A DNA stretch of 64,000 bases from 20CM-2-55-15 sp963738025 (GTDB lineage Bacteria > Acidobacteriota > Terriglobia > 20CM-2-55-15): NCBI GenBank assembly GCA_963738025.1, contig CAVTWA010000025.1, positions 434,001-498,000 of the forward strand, written 5' to 3'. Shown piece after piece: positions 16,092 to 24,972 of the stretch. The position numbers were made by a program, and so were the translations under genes. The notes beneath the pieces are model-generated. The model searched no databases. It saw nothing but the letters and a program-made list of their open reading frames with translations, and was not told where the DNA came from. Positions within the stretch are counted from its first letter, which is position 1. Each line of letters opens with the position of its first letter.

Positions 16092-16556
16092 AATACGCGG
16101 TCGTAGACAATGGACGGGAGCCGCAGAGTGGCGGATTGTAAAGGTTTGGATGTCGTGGATGTCACGTAAACCTGTTGCTGAATGTGACCAGTCCCCGCCT
16201 AACTAAATACTGGTTTTCGGAATTACGGTAACGTATGAGAAGTGGATTCGAGGACAACCTGAGCTCAGCTATTCCCCGCCTAAGTTAGGCGGGGAGACTT
16301 CGCGAAGCGAAGGCGGGGCGGTCTGTTCAAAGTTCGCGCGCAGCGCGCTCCTCGTGAATTTCCGCGAAGCGCTCCTTATTGACCGGTGCGCTTCGCGAGC
16401 ATCTATAAGGAAGCTTCGCGACTTTGAACAGACCGCCCCCGTCTGCGCTTCGCGCAGCCTCCCCGCCTAACTTAGGCGGGGAATATTCGCGCTTATCCGA
16501 ACGTTACCGTAATTACGAAAAGCACTACTAAGGCGGGGACTACGAGACGCTTCACC
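16092..16556. repeat. MITE-like element, copy 1 (truncated and interrupted)
   Basis: Bases 16092-16205 match the left part of the element seen whole at 31542-31763: a GCGGTC end, GACAATGGACGG, CCGCAGAGTGGCG, TGTAAAGGTTTGGATG, ACGTAAACCTG and CAGTCCCCGCCTAACTA. The match resumes at 16528 (AGGCGGGGACTACGAGAC) and fades near 16556. The middle (16206-16527) is foreign to the family and forms its own palindrome, so this copy carries an insertion exactly in its central CCCCGCCTAA palindrome. Confidence 0.7.
16206..16527. mobile_element. Nested 322-bp palindromic element (non-autonomous)
   Basis: The ends are inverted repeats of about 27 bp with three mismatches (TACTGGTTTTCGGAATTACG at the left). 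The inner 14 bp are perfect: AATTACGGTAACGT at 16221-16234 with its complement at 16501-16514. Further in, long arms at about 16272-16338 and 16413-16483 pair, each including a CCCCGCCTAA(G/C)TTAGGCGGGG palindrome and GCGGTCTGTTCAAAG. CTA occurs on both sides (16203-16205 and 16528-16530), a possible target duplication; a TA duplication would also fit. No transposase is encoded, so mobility would need a protein in trans. Confidence 0.6.
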
Positions 16557-16613
16557 GTTTGCATAAGATTTCCTTTGTGCGCTTTGTGAAGGAAGGTTAT
16601 ACAGTTCCGTTCA

Positions 16614-17506
16614 TTGCAGCAGGCGAGGGGGATTCCGGGGCTGCCGCTCCTCCGTCTTCAGAATGAAGAAATCTACCAGGGCGACCGGCTGGATCTGGTC
16701 GCGCCGAATATGTTTGCCGGAAGCATTCTCGATCTGGAACCCGGAACGGAGTACGAAGCCAGGTTTGTGATGTCCGATCCGGATGGCCGTTCATGGGGAA
16801 TCTCAGAAGACAGTCACTGTCCGCACGCGCCCGGAACCGCAACCTTCCAGCGAGGGTCATGTCTATCATGTATATCCGCACGGTTATAAGGGAGCGAAGA
16901 TCCAGCCCGCGTTCGAAGGTCTGCTGTGCGCCTATTATCTGATGTGCGCCTGAACGGACTGGGCCACGGCCTCGCGGCCTCGGGTGAAGCCGGGCGACAC
17001 GATTCTCGTGCATGCGGGGCTGTATAAATATGACCGCTACATCTATACGAACGATCTCTCGATCAGCACCGTCCCATTCGACGGGACGTACTATCTGACT
17101 GTCAGCGGAACAGCTGAGAAGCCGATTGCGATCAAGGCCGCGGGAGACGGCGAAGCTATCTTCGATGGAAATGGCGCCTTCAATCTGTTCAATGTGAAAG
17201 CGGGCAATTACACATATTTCGAGGGCCTGACCATCCGCAATACGGAAATCGCAATCTGGGCGGGAACACAGTTCATCGAAGGTTCGAAAGGTCTGACGGT
17301 GAAGCACTGCCGCTTTGAGGATATCGGGATGGGCGTCTACTCGAACTACTCGGGATCCAAAGACTTTTATATCGCGGACAATTACTTCATCGGCCGATCG
17401 CGGTGTTGCATTGCCAAACGTCAAGGACGGCTTCGCCGGGAAGGCGCCGGACCTGGGTGCGATTGAATTCGGTAAGGCGGCGCCGCATTTCGGTCCCCGT
17501 CAATAA
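16614..17506 (+). pseudogene. Decayed right-handed beta-helix (polysaccharide-associated) protein gene
   Basis: Pieces of one protein are spread over three frames. LPLLRLQNEEIYQGDRLDLV and ILDLEPGTEYEARFVMSDPDG (a fibronectin-like domain) break off near 16797. KTVTVRTRPEPQP continues in another frame to a TGA near 16953. VKPGDTILVHAGLYKYDR, the beta-helix coils (FEGLTIRNTEIAIWAG, KGLTVKHCRFEDIGMGVYSN) and YIADNYFIG follow to about 17395. The end GFAGKAPDLGAIEFGKAAPH lies in yet another frame after an apparent internal deletion. Several frameshifts plus the deletion make function impossible. The start is unclear. Confidence 0.8.
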
Positions 17507-17510
17507 CGGA

Positions 17511-17601
17511 GAGGATTCCACAAAAAGCACAAAAAGCACAAAGGGAATCGAGGTGGTTTATTTCCCTTTGTGCTTTTTGTGCCTTTTTGTGCCTAATCCT
17601 C
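17511..17601. repeat. Inverted repeat of the GTGCTTTTTGTGCC family
   Basis: Arms 17511-17546 and 17563-17601 pair almost fully. The right arm reads CCCTTTGTGCTTTTTGTGCC and ends AATCCTC, matched by GAGGATT at the left. It lies just before the stop of the minus-strand VOC gene. A/T-rich flanks would give both strands a terminator-like hairpin. The same GTGCCTTTTTGTG text recurs at 18511, 18959, 24278, 30000 and 38706. Confidence 0.75.
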
Positions 17602-17605
17602 TTCG

Positions 17606-18490
17606 TTATCCTATCGCCTTCAATTCGACCATGATCTTGTTGTCATCGAGGAAGCGAACGACGCCGGGCTCGTCGGGTGAAGGCAGGACTTCGGCGCCAA
17701 TTTTGCCCAGGCCTGCGGTGACAACGTTCCGGTCAAAAGGGCGGACCCGGATACAAAAGTGTTCGATGCGAGGGGGCTGTCCGGCTGGAGCTTTCTGCAG
17801 GCCGACGCGGGTGTCCCCTTTGAGATCGATCCAGAGCCGGTCCGGGTTGGTTTGCCTCGGACCTTCAGTGTCGCGTCCATACACCAGACGGTAATACGGT
17901 AGGGCCGCGTCGATGTCGCGGACGTTCAACATGACGTGATCGACACCGAGCGGGCTGACAAGTCCATTGGTCTCGACGGGAAGATCCGAAGGCACCGCTG
18001 CCGTCACAAGGCCGGCAGGCGGCTGAAAGAGCTGCAGTTCAAGTCCATCCGGATCGGGCCACATACCGAATCCACCCTGCGCGCTCTTATATCCGGCCGC
18101 CTCGATCTCTTTCGCCATGCTGTTGCGGTCGTAACGCTCCGCCAATGTGCAGTAATGGCCGATGCTCGTCGGCCGCGTTCCGGCGGCGCCGATCGCGATG
18201 TAACCCACCTGGCGGTTTGCAGGCAAATCACCGAGCAGGATGAAATAACGCAGGTTCCCCTGAAACGGCTGCTGATGCAGCTTGGTACGGAATACCTGCA
18301 TGTAGAATTTGGCGCTGGCTGCTGTGTCGGGAACCACCGTGTCCAGATGCTCCAGACCGAGATTCTTCAGAGGAAGCAGGGTTGACCCGGAGGATTGGCC
18401 CCAGGCCGGCGTCAATGAGGCGCATGCTGCGGCGCTGATGCCCGCGATAAATGTTCGCCTTGTTTGAAAGTTTCGTGGTGCCTTCGTCAT
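17606..18490 (-). CDS. Tat-exported VOC-superfamily (glyoxalase-like) protein
   Basis: From ATG 18490 the product has 294 residues. A twin-arginine signal (FQTRRTFIAGISAAACASL) precedes two vicinal-oxygen-chelate modules: LGLEHLDTVVPDTAASAKFY to about residue 165, and LGVDHVMLNVRDIDAALPYYR to the end. Pairing His residues (LEHLD, VDHVM) and late Glu-containing strands (LELQLFQ, MVELKAIG) could supply metal ligands. The reaction is not predictable. Export of a VOC enzyme by Tat suggests a metal-loaded periplasmic oxygenase or isomerase. It starts next to a 471-bp repeat-bounded intergenic block. Confidence 0.85.
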   Translation of the reverse strand: MTKAPRNFQTRRTFIAGISAAACASLTPAWGQSSGSTLLPLKNLGLEHLDTVVPDTAASAKFYMQVFRTKLHQQPFQGNLRYFILLGDLPANRQVGYIAIGAAGTRPTSIGHYCTLAERYDRNSMAKEIEAAGYKSAQGGFGMWPDPDGLELQLFQPPAGLVTAAVPSDLPVETNGLVSPLGVDHVMLNVRDIDAALPYYRLVYGRDTEGPRQTNPDRLWIDLKGDTRVGLQKAPAGQPPRIEHFCIRVRPFDRNVVTAGLGKIGAEVLPSPDEPGVVRFLDDNKIMVELKAIG

Positions 18491-18510
18491 ACCGTCGCAT
18501 ATTACACCAG

Positions 18511-18981
18511 GAGAGATTAGCCACAAAAAGGCATAGCGCGGCTACGCCGCAATTGAACAGCGGAACGAACCTGAGACTCGCACGTAGCCGAGGTTCGTCA
18601 TGTGGTGTGAGGAGCGAAGATCCCCGCCTAAGTTGGGGCGTCAATATATTTGGCGCAGTGAGCGGGTTCGCTGTCCGATATCCGTTGACTGTTGTACGAC
18701 GATAAATGGACTTGTTACGACGATAAATAGGTAATCCGGCCATCCATTAGCGCAACAAGTGCATTTATTCACGTACAACAGTCAACGGATATCGGACAAC
18801 CGATCCACAGTTACTGCGGCAAGTATGTTATTGCCCTAAGTTAGGCGGGGACTTCCCCATTTCAACGTCCGCCCTAAATCAACTCGGACAAACCAGTCAG
18901 GGATTTCGTCGCTTATCCCAAAAAACTGGTTAAAAAAACTAAAACTTACAGCCTTTTGTGCCTTTTTGTGGCTAATCTCTC
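18511..18981. repeat. 471-bp intergenic block bounded by 23-bp perfect inverted repeats
   Basis: Bases 18511-18533 (GAGAGATTAGCC, then ACAAAAAGGCA) are the exact reverse complement of 18959-18981. The block fills the divergent promoter region between the VOC gene and the ankyrin gene. Inside it are a CCCCGCCTAAGTTGGGG module (about 18621-18637), the 127-bp palindrome listed separately and a CCTAAGTTAGGCGGGG module (about 18835-18850). No open frame of note occurs. Confidence 0.7.
18672..18798. mobile_element. 127-bp MITE-like palindrome with perfect 26-bp ends
   Basis: TGTCCGATATCCGTTGACTG and six further bases (18672-18697) are perfectly repeated in inverse at 18773-18798. The interior continues to pair imperfectly (ATAAATGGACTTGTTACG against a CGCAACAAGTGCATTTATT arm). 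It also contains a 13-bp direct repeat, TACGACGATAAAT, at 18695 and 18716. No coding capacity. Shape and size are those of a non-autonomous transposon or a REP-type hairpin. Confidence 0.6.
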
Positions 18982-19052
18982 TGGAAAGTATTGGATTCAT
19001 TGATCAATTCGGCATATCTTCGACGTGATATATGAGGCGACTTGGAGGGGCA

Positions 19053-20633
19053 ATGTCGGTTCGATCGGTGACAAACGCATTTCTCATTCTCGTATTGGCA
19101 GCAGGGGCGAGCCTCGCGGCGGGCGCGGCCGATGCTCCGGTCTTGGACGCAGCGCATGCCGCGAACTGGAAGGATGTGCGCTCGTTGATATCTAAAGGAG
19201 TTCGGAGTGAATCAGTCAATGCAGCCGACCTTGACGGAACGCGCGCGCTGCACTGGGCGATCCGGGCTGATGAACTTGAAATTGCGGGTCTGCTGCTGAA
19301 AGCCGGCGCCGATCCGAATGCGGAAACTCGCCTTGGTGTCACGCCGCTTTATCTGGCGGCGCAAAACGGGAATCCCGAGATGGTAAAGACTCTTCTTGCC
19401 GCGGGTGCGAGGGCCAATCAAGTGGACCGCGCGACCGGTGAGTCCATTCTGGTGGCGGCGATCCGGTCAGGGAGCACGGGTTCGGTTCAGGCGCTTCTTG
19501 CGTCAGGCGCCGATGCCAACGCCGCCGAACCGCAACTGCGGGTTACATCGCTCATGGTGGCCGCGGAATTGGGATATGCCGATATGGTTCGAGGCCTCCT
19601 CGACCGCGGCGCTGACCTTCATGCGCGGACGAGAGTCGGCGCTACGCCAGAGCCGAAGCTGCCCTGTATCGACAAGGCCGGCTGCGGCTCGCATGGTGTC
19701 GGCATCATTCGCGGAGGTCTTCCGGATCAGGGGATCCGCGCACCTATTCCTGGAGCCATGACGCCATTGATGTACGCCGCGCGCGAAGGCCACATCGATG
19801 CGGCGAAGTTATTGATCGAGGCCGGCGCCGACGTGAACGAGGTCGATAAAAACGACATCGGTCCGTTGCTGATGGCGATCAGTAACAACCATATCGACAT
19901 GGCGCGCTTCCTCATCGAGCGTGGCGCCAGCATCAACGCTGTCGACTGGTACGGCCGCACTCCACTGTTCGCCGCCATAGAAATGCGCGATGTGGATCTT
20001 CATTACGTCACCTTTCAGCACATGGTGACCGAAGACGATCGGAAGGTGATTTTCGACTTCATCGCATTTCTTCTCGATCATAAGGTCGATCCCAACATTC
20101 GAGTCAAAGAAGTTCCACCACTGCGCCGATGGATGTATCTGCTCGGCGGCTCGCTGGCCTGGGTGGATTTCACCGGCGAGACTCCGTTTATTCTGGCATC
20201 TTTGTCCGGCGACGTGGACGTCATGCGGCTGCTGCTTCAACATGGCGCTGACCCCAAGATTCAGACTAATAGCAGTACGAACGCTTTGATGGCGGCAGCG
20301 GGCGTCAATTGGGTGGTCGATCAGACCTATACCGAAGGAGAGAAGTCTCTGCTGGAAGCCGTGAAGCTTTGTTATGAGCTCGGACTGGACGTGAACGCCA
20401 AAAACTCGATGGGTTTGACTGCCGCCATGGGCGCCGCCAACCGCGGCTCCGATGCCATCATCGAGTTCCTTGTTTCAAAAGGCGCCCGCCTGGACCCGAA
20501 GGACAACGTAGGACGCACGGCCTACAATTGGGCCGAAGGCGTCTTCCTCGCAACTCATGCAGCGGTTCCCAAACCGAATACGATGGCTCTCATTCAAAAA
20601 CTGACGGGGAACCCTCAAACGGCGGCCAAGTAA
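19053..20633 (+). CDS. Exported ankyrin-repeat protein
   Basis: ATG 19053 is chosen because GGAGG lies just upstream. The product has 526 residues with a signal peptide (about 1-26, ending LAAGAA). Ankyrin repeats run almost throughout: DGTRALHWAIRADELEIAGL, GVTPLYLAAQNGNPEMVKTL, AMTPLMYAAREGHIDAAKLL, GRTPLFAAIE and GETPFILASLSGDVDVMRLL, with an insertion near residues 190-235 holding two Cys (PCIDKAGCG). Periplasmic ankyrin proteins act as binding scaffolds. One base separates its stop from the cytochrome-like gene that follows, which in turn overlaps DUF1552, so the three form one operon. Such ankyrin-DUF1592-DUF1552 sets recur in acidobacteria. Confidence 0.92.
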   Translation: MSVRSVTNAFLILVLAAGASLAAGAADAPVLDAAHAANWKDVRSLISKGVRSESVNAADLDGTRALHWAIRADELEIAGLLLKAGADPNAETRLGVTPLYLAAQNGNPEMVKTLLAAGARANQVDRATGESILVAAIRSGSTGSVQALLASGADANAAEPQLRVTSLMVAAELGYADMVRGLLDRGADLHARTRVGATPEPKLPCIDKAGCGSHGVGIIRGGLPDQGIRAPIPGAMTPLMYAAREGHIDAAKLLIEAGADVNEVDKNDIGPLLMAISNNHIDMARFLIERGASINAVDWYGRTPLFAAIEMRDVDLHYVTFQHMVTEDDRKVIFDFIAFLLDHKVDPNIRVKEVPPLRRWMYLLGGSLAWVDFTGETPFILASLSGDVDVMRLLLQHGADPKIQTNSSTNALMAAAGVNWVVDQTYTEGEKSLLEAVKLCYELGLDVNAKNSMGLTAAMGAANRGSDAIIEFLVSKGARLDPKDNVGRTAYNWAEGVFLATHAAVPKPNTMALIQKLTGNPQTAAK

Positions 20634-20634
20634 C

Positions 20635-22944
20635 ATGTTCCGGAAAGAAAAACGTTTATTGCTCTGTCTTCTCTTTGTGCCTTTGTGTCTTTGTGTTGGC
20701 TCCGGCCCGTTGACCCTGACTGCCAGACAACAATTTTCGCAACCCGATGTCCAGGCCGTTCTCAAGCAATACTGCATCACTTGTCATAACCAGCGGGCAA
20801 AGACGGCAAATCTTGAACTCGATTCCAAGGATCTGGATCACCTCGATAAAGACGTCGTCGCCTGGGAAGCCGTCGTGCGGAAACTTCGGACCGGCATGAT
20901 GCCGCCCAAAAACGCATCAAGGCCGGATCGCGCGACCCTGGACGGCGTTGCTGCATGGCTGGAAACAGGCCTCGACCGCGCTGCCGCGCAGCATCCGAAT
21001 CCGGGGTCGCCATCGTTGCACCGGATGAACCGCAACGAGTATGCGAACGCCATCCGCGATCTGCTCGATTTGCGCGTGGACGTGACAACGTTGCTTCCCA
21101 GTGACAGCAGCATTGCGGGCTTCGACAATATCTCGGACATTCTCGGCACCTCGCCGTCGCTGATTCAGGGCTATTTGTCCGCTGCGATGAAGATCAGCCG
21201 TCTTGCGGTGGGCGACCCGTCTGCTGCGCCGACGCCGGTGGCCTATCACGCGCCTAAAGGGTTGTCGCAACGTGCCCATCTCGATGGCCTGCCGCTCGGC
21301 ACCCAGGGCGGAATGGTCGCGCAACACAACTTCCCGTTGGATGCGGAATATGAGATACGGGCGGGAGCCGGCCGCATCGATCTGACGATCGACGGAGAGC
21401 CCGTGCCGGTGACCGGACGCGGCTCAATACGCGTCGCCATCTCCGCCGGTCCGCACACCATACGCGCCGCGTCGGTTCGCGCGGCCGAAACAGCCGGGTT
21501 GGACGACGTCTTCAGCGCGCCGGAACGGGGCGGAGGCGGCATCTCCACCATTACGATCACGGGGCCATTCAATGCCAGCGGACCCGGCTATACACCGAGC
21601 CGGAGCCGTATCTTTATCTGTTCGCCCGGCAAACCGGCCGATGAATTGCCGTGCGCGAAACAGATTCTCCGCACGCTCGCAACTCGCGCCTTCAAACAAC
21701 CGGTAAAAGATGACGATACTTCCATGGAAACGCTGCTCGGTTTCTATCAGGAAGGGCGCAGCGAAGGCTCCTTCGAAAGCGGCATCCGCCGCGCGGTTGC
21801 GCGCATCCTTATCGATCCGCGATTCATCTTGCGCATGGAACACGTGCCCGCGAATGTTGCAGCCGGGACGCCTTACCGCCTGAACAACGTCGAGCTCGCT
21901 ACCCGGCTTTCTTTTTTCCTGTGGAGCAGCATTCCTGACGACGAGCTTCTCAATCTCGCGTTTGCGGGGAAGCTTGCGAATCCCGGCGTGCTCGAACAGC
22001 AGACGCGCCGCATGCTGAAAGATGCTAAAGCCAAAGCGCTCGTCGACAATTTCGCAACCGAATGGATGAGATTGCGCGAGCTGGACAGTGCGGACCCGGA
22101 ATCGCCGGACTTCGACGGAAATCTGCGTCTCGCCCTGCAGCGCGAAATGCAGCTGTTCTTCGAAAGCATCATTCGTGAAGATCGCAGCATTATCGATCTG
22201 CTCGACGCCGATTACACATTCCTGGACGAGCGTCTGGCCCGGCATTATGGAATTCCGAATGTGAAAGGCAGCCTGTTCCGCCGCGTCACGCTGGCAAAAG
22301 ACGATCCGCGCCGGGGCATCATCGGAAAGGGCAGTGTCCTTGTCGTGACCTCGGTAGCCAACCGCACATCTCCCGTTCAGCGCGGCCAATTCATTCTGGA
22401 AAACGTTCTGGGCGCGAAAGCGCCAAACCCGCCGCCCGGCGTTGAAGTCAAGATCGATGAACCGACAGAAGCAAACAAGGTCACGACGTTGCGGCAGCGG
22501 ATGGAGGCGCACCGGCAGAATCCGGTCTGCAGTTCCTGCCACAGCATCATGGATCCTATCGGCTTCAGCCTCGAGAACTTCGATCTGACAGGCAAGTGGC
22601 GTCAATCTGATGCCAGGATACCGATCGATGCTACGGCACAGATGGTCGATGGAACGCAGCTCGATGGGCCTGCCAGCCTGCGTCGTGCGTTGCTCAACCG
22701 CTCCGGCGTATTTGTGACGGTTGCGTCCGAAAAGCTGATGACATACGCAACAGGCCGGGCTATGACGGCTTACGACATGCCGGCAATCCGCAGCGTTGCG
22801 CGCGAGGCGGAACGCAACGACTACCGTTTTTCATCGCTCGTTGTAGGCGTGGTCAAGAGCGGACCCTTTCAGATGCGCACTAAAGAACAACCAGCAGCGA
22901 AAATTGCAGGGGCGCTCAATCCCCCACAGGAGTCGACACGATGA
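20635..22944 (+). CDS. DUF1592/DUF1588-type c-type cytochrome-like protein
   Basis: A 769-residue exported protein of the planctomycete/acidobacterial PSD family (DUF1587, DUF1592, DUF1588, DUF1585 in order). The signal peptide (about 1-24) is Leu/Cys-rich. A haem-binding CITCH follows near residue 46, with a MMPP motif that could give the axial Met. NRNEYANAIRDLL near 133 is the DUF1587 core, RLSFFLWSSIPDDELL the DUF1592 core, and a second CSSCH with MDPIGFSLENFD opens the C-terminal part. It is probably a dihaem periplasmic electron-transfer or oxidative enzyme with unknown substrate. Its signal-peptide DNA resembles the intergenic TTTGTGCCTTTTTGTG repeat. It overlaps DUF1552 by four bases. 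Confidence 0.9.
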   Translation: MFRKEKRLLLCLLFVPLCLCVGSGPLTLTARQQFSQPDVQAVLKQYCITCHNQRAKTANLELDSKDLDHLDKDVVAWEAVVRKLRTGMMPPKNASRPDRATLDGVAAWLETGLDRAAAQHPNPGSPSLHRMNRNEYANAIRDLLDLRVDVTTLLPSDSSIAGFDNISDILGTSPSLIQGYLSAAMKISRLAVGDPSAAPTPVAYHAPKGLSQRAHLDGLPLGTQGGMVAQHNFPLDAEYEIRAGAGRIDLTIDGEPVPVTGRGSIRVAISAGPHTIRAASVRAAETAGLDDVFSAPERGGGGISTITITGPFNASGPGYTPSRSRIFICSPGKPADELPCAKQILRTLATRAFKQPVKDDDTSMETLLGFYQEGRSEGSFESGIRRAVARILIDPRFILRMEHVPANVAAGTPYRLNNVELATRLSFFLWSSIPDDELLNLAFAGKLANPGVLEQQTRRMLKDAKAKALVDNFATEWMRLRELDSADPESPDFDGNLRLALQREMQLFFESIIREDRSIIDLLDADYTFLDERLARHYGIPNVKGSLFRRVTLAKDDPRRGIIGKGSVLVVTSVANRTSPVQRGQFILENVLGAKAPNPPPGVEVKIDEPTEANKVTTLRQRMEAHRQNPVCSSCHSIMDPIGFSLENFDLTGKWRQSDARIPIDATAQMVDGTQLDGPASLRRALLNRSGVFVTVASEKLMTYATGRAMTAYDMPAIRSVAREAERNDYRFSSLVVGVVKSGPFQMRTKEQPAAKIAGALNPPQESTR

Positions 22945-24257
22945 ACTTCATAACTAAGAAACACCTGTCGCGACGTACATTTCTCCGCGGTAGCGGAGTG
23001 ACTCTGGCACTGCCTTTCCTGGAGTCCATGCTGCCTGCGCAAGCGCCGGCGCAGGTCGCCGCCAGTATGTCGAAAACGCGGCTCAGCTTCATTTACTTTC
23101 CGCACGGAGTCACGATGGACCATTGGCTTCCCGCAACCGAAGGCGCCGGGTTTGAGTTCACTCCGATCCTGAAGCCGCTCGAGCCGTTCCGCGATCACGT
23201 GAACGTGATCAGCAACACCTATGCGCCGATGGCGTACGGAGCAGATGCGTCAGCCGCAGCGAACCATACCCGCTCGTCGGCAGTGTTTATCACGGGCGCG
23301 AGGCCGGAAGAGACGCCGCGGCCTGTCCTGGGAGAATCGGCGGACCAGATAGCAGCGAAAGCCATCGGGCAGGATACGCCTTTGCCGTCCATCGAGATGA
23401 CAGTAGAGGAAGGCGGACTGACGAGTCCGTTCAGGAATTCCATAGCCTGGCAATCGGCTACATCACCGCTTCCAATGGAAAACAATCCGCAGGTCCTGTT
23501 CGAAAAACTTTTCGGCGATGGCACCAACGAGGCCGAGCGCAATGCGCGCCGCAAGGAATCGCGCAGCCTGCTCGACTCCGTCATGGATCAGCTTGGAGCG
23601 CTCAATCGGCAGCTTCCCGCAGGAGACCGCGGCCGGGTCAATGACTACCTCGATGATGTTCGGGAGATCGAGCGCCGGATATTGAAGTCCGAACAGAAGC
23701 TGCAAGCGGCGAAACTGGATGTGCCAAATACTCCTACCGGTGTGCCGGATGCTTTTGAAGATCACATCAAAATGCTTTTCGATCTGCAGGTCCTGGCTTT
23801 CCGGGCCGAGATCACGCGCATTGCGACACTCATGCTTGCTCACGAGATCAGCAGCGCGGTCTATCCTGCGACCAACATCCGCGACAGCTTCCACAACTTG
23901 TCGCATCATTCAAATGTCCGGGCAAACATGGACAAGTTCGCCGAACTCAATGCCTATCACCACAGCATGCTGGCCTATTTCCTCGGCAAACTCAAAGCCA
24001 CTCCGGACGGCGACGGGACTCTGCTCGACCATTCGCTCGTTCTCTACGGCAGCGGTATGAGCAACAGTAACGAACACAACCACAGCCCGCTGCCTATGAT
24101 CCTATCCGGAGGCGCCTACGGAGCCGTAAAAGGCGGCAGGCACATCCGAATGGAGAAGCTGACGACGCATTCGAATCTGTTGCTGACCGTGCTGCACAAA
24201 GCCGGCGTGCAGGTTGAAAAAATCGGCGACAGCTCCGGCGTCATCGCGGAACTGTAG
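22941..24257 (+). CDS. DUF1552 (HXXSHH family) Tat-exported protein
   Basis: A 438-residue protein with a twin-arginine signal (HLSRRTFLRGSGVTLALPFL). It carries the DUF1552 hallmarks: FPHGVTMDHWLP, FRDHVNVISNTY, ANHTRSSAVFITGA, a helical middle with NDYLDDVREIERRI, FHNLSHHSN giving the HXXSHH motif, and LVLYGSGMSNSNEHNHSPLP. The His-rich motifs suggest a metal site. The family always travels with DUF1592-type cytochromes and may be their catalytic or electron-transfer partner, but its reaction is unknown. ATG overlaps the preceding stop (ATGA). It ends before a 25-bp hairpin shared with the convergent NTF2-like gene. Confidence 0.92.
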   Translation: MNFITKKHLSRRTFLRGSGVTLALPFLESMLPAQAPAQVAASMSKTRLSFIYFPHGVTMDHWLPATEGAGFEFTPILKPLEPFRDHVNVISNTYAPMAYGADASAAANHTRSSAVFITGARPEETPRPVLGESADQIAAKAIGQDTPLPSIEMTVEEGGLTSPFRNSIAWQSATSPLPMENNPQVLFEKLFGDGTNEAERNARRKESRSLLDSVMDQLGALNRQLPAGDRGRVNDYLDDVREIERRILKSEQKLQAAKLDVPNTPTGVPDAFEDHIKMLFDLQVLAFRAEITRIATLMLAHEISSAVYPATNIRDSFHNLSHHSNVRANMDKFAELNAYHHSMLAYFLGKLKATPDGDGTLLDHSLVLYGSGMSNSNEHNHSPLPMILSGGAYGAVKGGRHIRMEKLTTHSNLLLTVLHKAGVQVEKIGDSSGVIAEL

Positions 24258-24277
24258 CCGCGATCGCGAACGAAACG

Positions 24278-24333
24278 ACAAGAAGCACAAAAGGCACAAG
24301 GGTACTGCCCCTTGTGCCTTTTGTGCTTCTTGT
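24278..24333. terminator. Bidirectional terminator-like hairpin of the GTGCCTTTTGTGC family
   Basis: Arms 24278-24302 and 24309-24333 (CCCTTGTGCCTTTTGTGCTT...) are perfectly complementary over 25 bp with a TACTGC loop. It sits between the convergent stops of the DUF1552 gene (24257) and the NTF2-like gene (24347), so it could terminate both transcripts. Confidence 0.7.
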
Positions 24334-24346
24334 GTTCAGTTTCCTC

Positions 24347-24817
24347 TTATGGCAATTCGACCGGCGCGCCGTGTGAGGCGATAACTTTCCAGTCGTCGCC
24401 CTGGTTGACCCAGACATCGGTAAAAACGTACCGGCCGGTGCAGTCTTCGTCACCAAACTTACTCTTCTCATTCTGATAGTAGGTAACGATAGCCGTGTCC
24501 CCGAGGGCTCCGAGGATGTGTACCTGGATGTTGTCCAGTTGCATACTCTCGACGGCATAGAATCCCGAACGGACATCGGCAATAGCCTCGTTCTTGGTAT
24601 ACGGCACGCCATTGGGGCTGATGCCACGGAAATCGTTCGCCATGATGCGATCGAGGACTTTGACGTTTTTCTCCACAATCGCATTCACCCAGGCTTCTTC
24701 CAGAAAGCTGATGAATTCCGCATCGGTTGAAGGCGCCCGCATGGGCCTCGCAGTCGAGGCCGACACCAGCAATAAAACAGACACGATCACGCCTATCGAA
24801 CGAATCAGGTTCTTCAT
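24347..24817 (-). CDS. Exported NTF2-like (DUF4440/SnoaL-type) protein
   Basis: A 156-residue protein: a signal peptide (MKNLIRSIGVIVSVLLLVSA), then a cone-shaped alpha+beta NTF2-like fold with FISFLEEAWVNAIVEKNVKVLDRI, MANDFRGISPNGVPYTKNEAI, TAIVTYYQNEKSKF and YVFTDVWVNQGDDWKVIASH, the typical DUF4440 strand ending. These domains bind small ligands or act as isomerases, and the pocket identity cannot be read here. It is convergent with the DUF1552 gene. Confidence 0.88.
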   Translation of the reverse strand: MKNLIRSIGVIVSVLLLVSASTARPMRAPSTDAEFISFLEEAWVNAIVEKNVKVLDRIMANDFRGISPNGVPYTKNEAIADVRSGFYAVESMQLDNIQVHILGALGDTAIVTYYQNEKSKFGDEDCTGRYVFTDVWVNQGDDWKVIASHGAPVELP

Positions 24818-24972
24818 TGGTTTTGCCCTCCTTCTCCGAAACTTGTCTTTCCTCAGGCAATTTGTATTCCGTCAAAAAAGAAAGGACTTAGCATTCGTTT
24901 TGAAGGAGACGTTTGCTCTTTTGTCACTTTCGCCGCTGCTGCTGTTTTGCGCCTTGTCAAAGCTGCAACGAT

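Noticed and set aside
16597..17424. 275-residue minus-strand frame
   Set aside because: Antisense of the beta-helix remnant, which has clear homology-type motifs on the plus strand.
21424..22605. 393-residue minus-strand frame
   Set aside because: Antisense of the well-supported DUF1592-type gene with no recognisable domain.
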